NCBI RefSeq assembly: GCF_036492635.1
Contig: NZ_AP025308.1
Location: 148,320 to 212,319, forward strand
Direction of reading: 5' to 3'
Length of the DNA: 64,000 nucleotides
From: Aureibacter tunicatorum
GTDB lineage: Bacteria > Bacteroidota > Bacteroidia > Cytophagales > Cyclobacteriaceae
Part shown: positions 62,445 to 64,000 of the stretch, piece after piece
Numbering within the stretch: position 1 is the stretch's first letter
Layout of the letters: every line of letters starts with the position of its first letter
Notes under the pieces: model-generated
The model's input: the letters and a program-made list of their open reading frames with translations, nothing else
Database searches by the model: none
Told to the model about the DNA's origin: nothing
Program-made: the position numbers and the translations under genes

Positions 62445-63479
62445 TCAAAATATATTTAGAATTGTTTTTGGAACTGAGTAGCTAGCATGTTCCTCATAAT
62501 AATGCTCAATGGCATTGTCAAGAATAATATCAGTCATGTCTGGATAGTTTACATTGATATTATTGCTGTTGATAATCCAGTCGTTCACTGTACTTATGTG
62601 TTTTGGTTTTATGCTGCTGATCGTAGGAACGCCTAAATTCGACAAAGAAGCAGCATTGCAATGCTGTTCGTATTGATTTTTCATTGGAATTGCGAGAACT
62701 TTTTTTCCTAGGTGCAAAGCTTCCGCTGGTCCTTCAAAACCTGCCCCGCAAAGAAATCCTTCACAATTGCTCAGACTTGTCATGAAAGCAGAATTGTTTA
62801 CTGGAGAGATTTTGATATTATCAATTTTAGTACTTTGTTTATTGTGTTTGGAAAATACCTCCCATCGAGTATCCTTGAAGTTGGATAAAAATTGTATCAA
62901 TCTTTTATCATCATAAGCTGGAAGGTAAACGGTATAATGTCCGTGGTTCTCAGGAGTTAAATTTCTAATTTCTTGCCTAATGACGGGCGTAAATGTACTG
63001 TCATTGTATCTTTCGAAATGAAATCCGTAGCTTTTACTAACTGGCGCGTAGTTTTTTAAGACAAATCTGCCAAAGGAGTCTGATTTGTCAGGCAATGGCG
63101 CGTTTTCGCTTATTACAGCCGCCTGATGGCTCAAGCCAATGGATGGTTTGTGTTTTAACGCGCATGCCCAAGATGCAACCGGCTCGAAATCATTGAATAC
63201 CATGTCATAATTCTGCACAGGAAGATCCATGACTTCTTTGAAGAAGTTTCTGAAATCAGTTTTTTTGAGTGTTTGATAAATATCAACCCCCCCTTTTTTT
63301 CCAAAAATGAAGCCCATGCCTTTGCATTTGTACTTAACAGGAAACCCAAGATTCACGTCAGCTTGAATTCCACTTACCAATACATCTACAGTACCATACC
63401 TTTGCAAAGATGGAATAATATCCCTTGCTCTGCTGATATGACCATTTCCTGTTCCTTGAATAGCGTATAATATCTTCAT
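62445..63479 (-). CDS. MurG/GT28-like glycosyltransferase
   Basis: A 344-residue GT-B-fold glycosyltransferase. The N-terminal motif ILYAIQGTGNGHISRARDI is the donor-site Gly-rich loop of the MurG-like group (GGxGHIxRA). The C-terminal half shows FLCGAGFEGPAEALHLGKKVLAIP, matching the GGxxTxxEALxxGxPxLxIP nucleotide-sugar motif, followed by NQYEQHCNAASLSNLGV. The acceptor is unknown; it is distinct from true MurG. Its start overlaps the stop of the upstream LpxH-like gene by 4 bp, so the pair is co-translated and may act on the same lipid or surface glycan. Confidence 0.85.
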   Translation of the reverse strand: MKILYAIQGTGNGHISRARDIIPSLQRYGTVDVLVSGIQADVNLGFPVKYKCKGMGFIFGKKGGVDIYQTLKKTDFRNFFKEVMDLPVQNYDMVFNDFEPVASWACALKHKPSIGLSHQAAVISENAPLPDKSDSFGRFVLKNYAPVSKSYGFHFERYNDSTFTPVIRQEIRNLTPENHGHYTVYLPAYDDKRLIQFLSNFKDTRWEVFSKHNKQSTKIDNIKISPVNNSAFMTSLSNCEGFLCGAGFEGPAEALHLGKKVLAIPMKNQYEQHCNAASLSNLGVPTISSIKPKHISTVNDWIINSNNINVNYPDMTDIILDNAIEHYYEEHASYSVPKTILNIF

Positions 63480-64000
63480 AGTTCGAAGTCGTTTCTCATT
63501 TTGTTAAGAATGGTATTGTAGCTTTCCTCTTTTTCCTTGCTTTCTTTTTGTTCTTTTATATTTGCCATCATTGGGTCTTCATCATATTTGTATATTTTCC
63601 ACTCTCCGTTTTCATATTCAAGTGCGGTTTTATGATCGATCCAATCACCAGAATTCAGATAAGTTACTTCTCCGTCCTGAAGCGAGAACTTTTTGATAAC
63701 GGGCTGATGGATATGCCCACAAATAACATAGTCATACCCTTTGTTCACGGCGATTTCTGCGGCAGTTAACTCAAAATCATTTTTTGATTTGATGGCATTT
63801 TTGACACTATGTTTGATTTTCTTTGACAGAGAAATTCTTTGTTTGCCAATGATGCTGAGAAAGAAATTGACTATTTTATTAAGAAGAATAAGGAAAGCGT
63901 AGCCATTGGCTCCCATCTTGGCAAGCCATTTTGAATGTCTCATCGATATGTCAAATACGTCTCCATGAAAAATCCATGCTTTTTTGCCGTCGATTTCCAA
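63476..64000 (-). CDS. LpxH-like metallophosphatase, 5' part outside window
   Basis: The last 174 residues of a calcineurin-like phosphatase related to UDP-2,3-diacylglucosamine hydrolase (LpxH) and its Bacteroidetes relatives. Visible motifs are IFHGDVFD (GHGD-like metal site), VICGHIHQP (GHxH) and YLNSGDWIDH. A hydrophobic segment lies between (about residues 30-50 of the visible part). The tail is charged and helical. The frame is open to the window edge, so the N-terminal metal-binding DxHxG motif is not seen. It overlaps the glycosyltransferase gene by 4 bp. Lipid A synthesis is one known role of the family; others hydrolyse different phosphates. Confidence 0.85.
   Translation of the reverse strand: MEIDGKKAWIFHGDVFDISMRHSKWLAKMGANGYAFLILLNKIVNFFLSIIGKQRISLSKKIKHSVKNAIKSKNDFELTAAEIAVNKGYDYVICGHIHQPVIKKFSLQDGEVTYLNSGDWIDHKTALEYENGEWKIYKYDEDPMMANIKEQKESKEKEESYNTILNKMRNDFEL

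Noticed and set aside
1..64000. tRNA or rRNA genes
   Set aside because: No cloverleaf with a GGTTCGAATCC-type T arm and no rRNA-like conserved stretch was recognised in either strand by eye; a covariance search was not possible.

Overview
The window looks like part of a low-GC member of the Bacteroidetes (Bacteroidota), most likely a marine or host-associated Cytophagales-type bacterium. Support comes from the TamL-type lipoprotein next to TamB, a DUF3078 outer-membrane protein, OMP_b-brl-type barrels, signal peptides ending in Ala-Gln, a near absence of Shine-Dalgarno sites, and -7 elements of the form TAnnTTTG. This identification is inference; there is no rRNA here to confirm it.

Left part (1-6450). 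A two-gene operon for exported proteins and a small outer-membrane barrel are followed by a complete plasmid-type replication and partition module: a Rep_3-family initiator, an origin of about 15 iterons in two opposed blocks, and an overlapping parA-parB pair with a 20-bp inverted repeat upstream of parA. The replicon is therefore a plasmid, megaplasmid or chromid, or carries an integrated one. Housekeeping-type genes sit directly beside it.

Envelope and housekeeping block (6458-21033). On the minus strand: tamL-tamB, a DUF3078 protein and a UbiB/ABC1 kinase-like protein. On the plus strand: an overlapping operon of exonuclease I, penicillin-binding protein 1C and a small membrane coiled-coil protein.

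Main system (21087-49041, perhaps to 50824). About 28 kb on the plus strand encode a phage-tail-like contractile injection system of the Afp/PVC/eCIS class (close in concept to T6SS subtype iv). It has two large gp6-like baseplate wedge proteins, a 3843-residue tape-measure protein, an AAA+ ATPase, a DUF5908 mini-protein, a LysM tube-baseplate adaptor, a VgrG-like spike, a PAAR tip, a gp25-like baseplate protein, a fibre-like protein, a two-helix membrane protein, a DUF4255 tail terminator, one sheath and two tube proteins. The gene order differs from Afp/PVC: the structural tube and sheath genes are last. No capsid, terminase, lysis or integrase genes and no TssJLM or ClpV are present. A membrane-anchored GH18-like protein follows directly.

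Right part (50886-64000). This is mixed cargo and metabolism: a POT-family peptide transporter, a conserved 53-residue protein, an M28 peptidase, CobU, a PhnA-type protein, an M90/MtfA-like metallopeptidase, a subtilisin-like protease with a long helical insert, and a glycosyltransferase overlapping an LpxH-like phosphatase that runs off the window. Among them, a 900-residue protein (57044-59746) with a Ser/Arg-rich disordered start and a PI3K/HipA-like kinase motif is the best candidate for an injected effector, though the link to the injection system is inference only.
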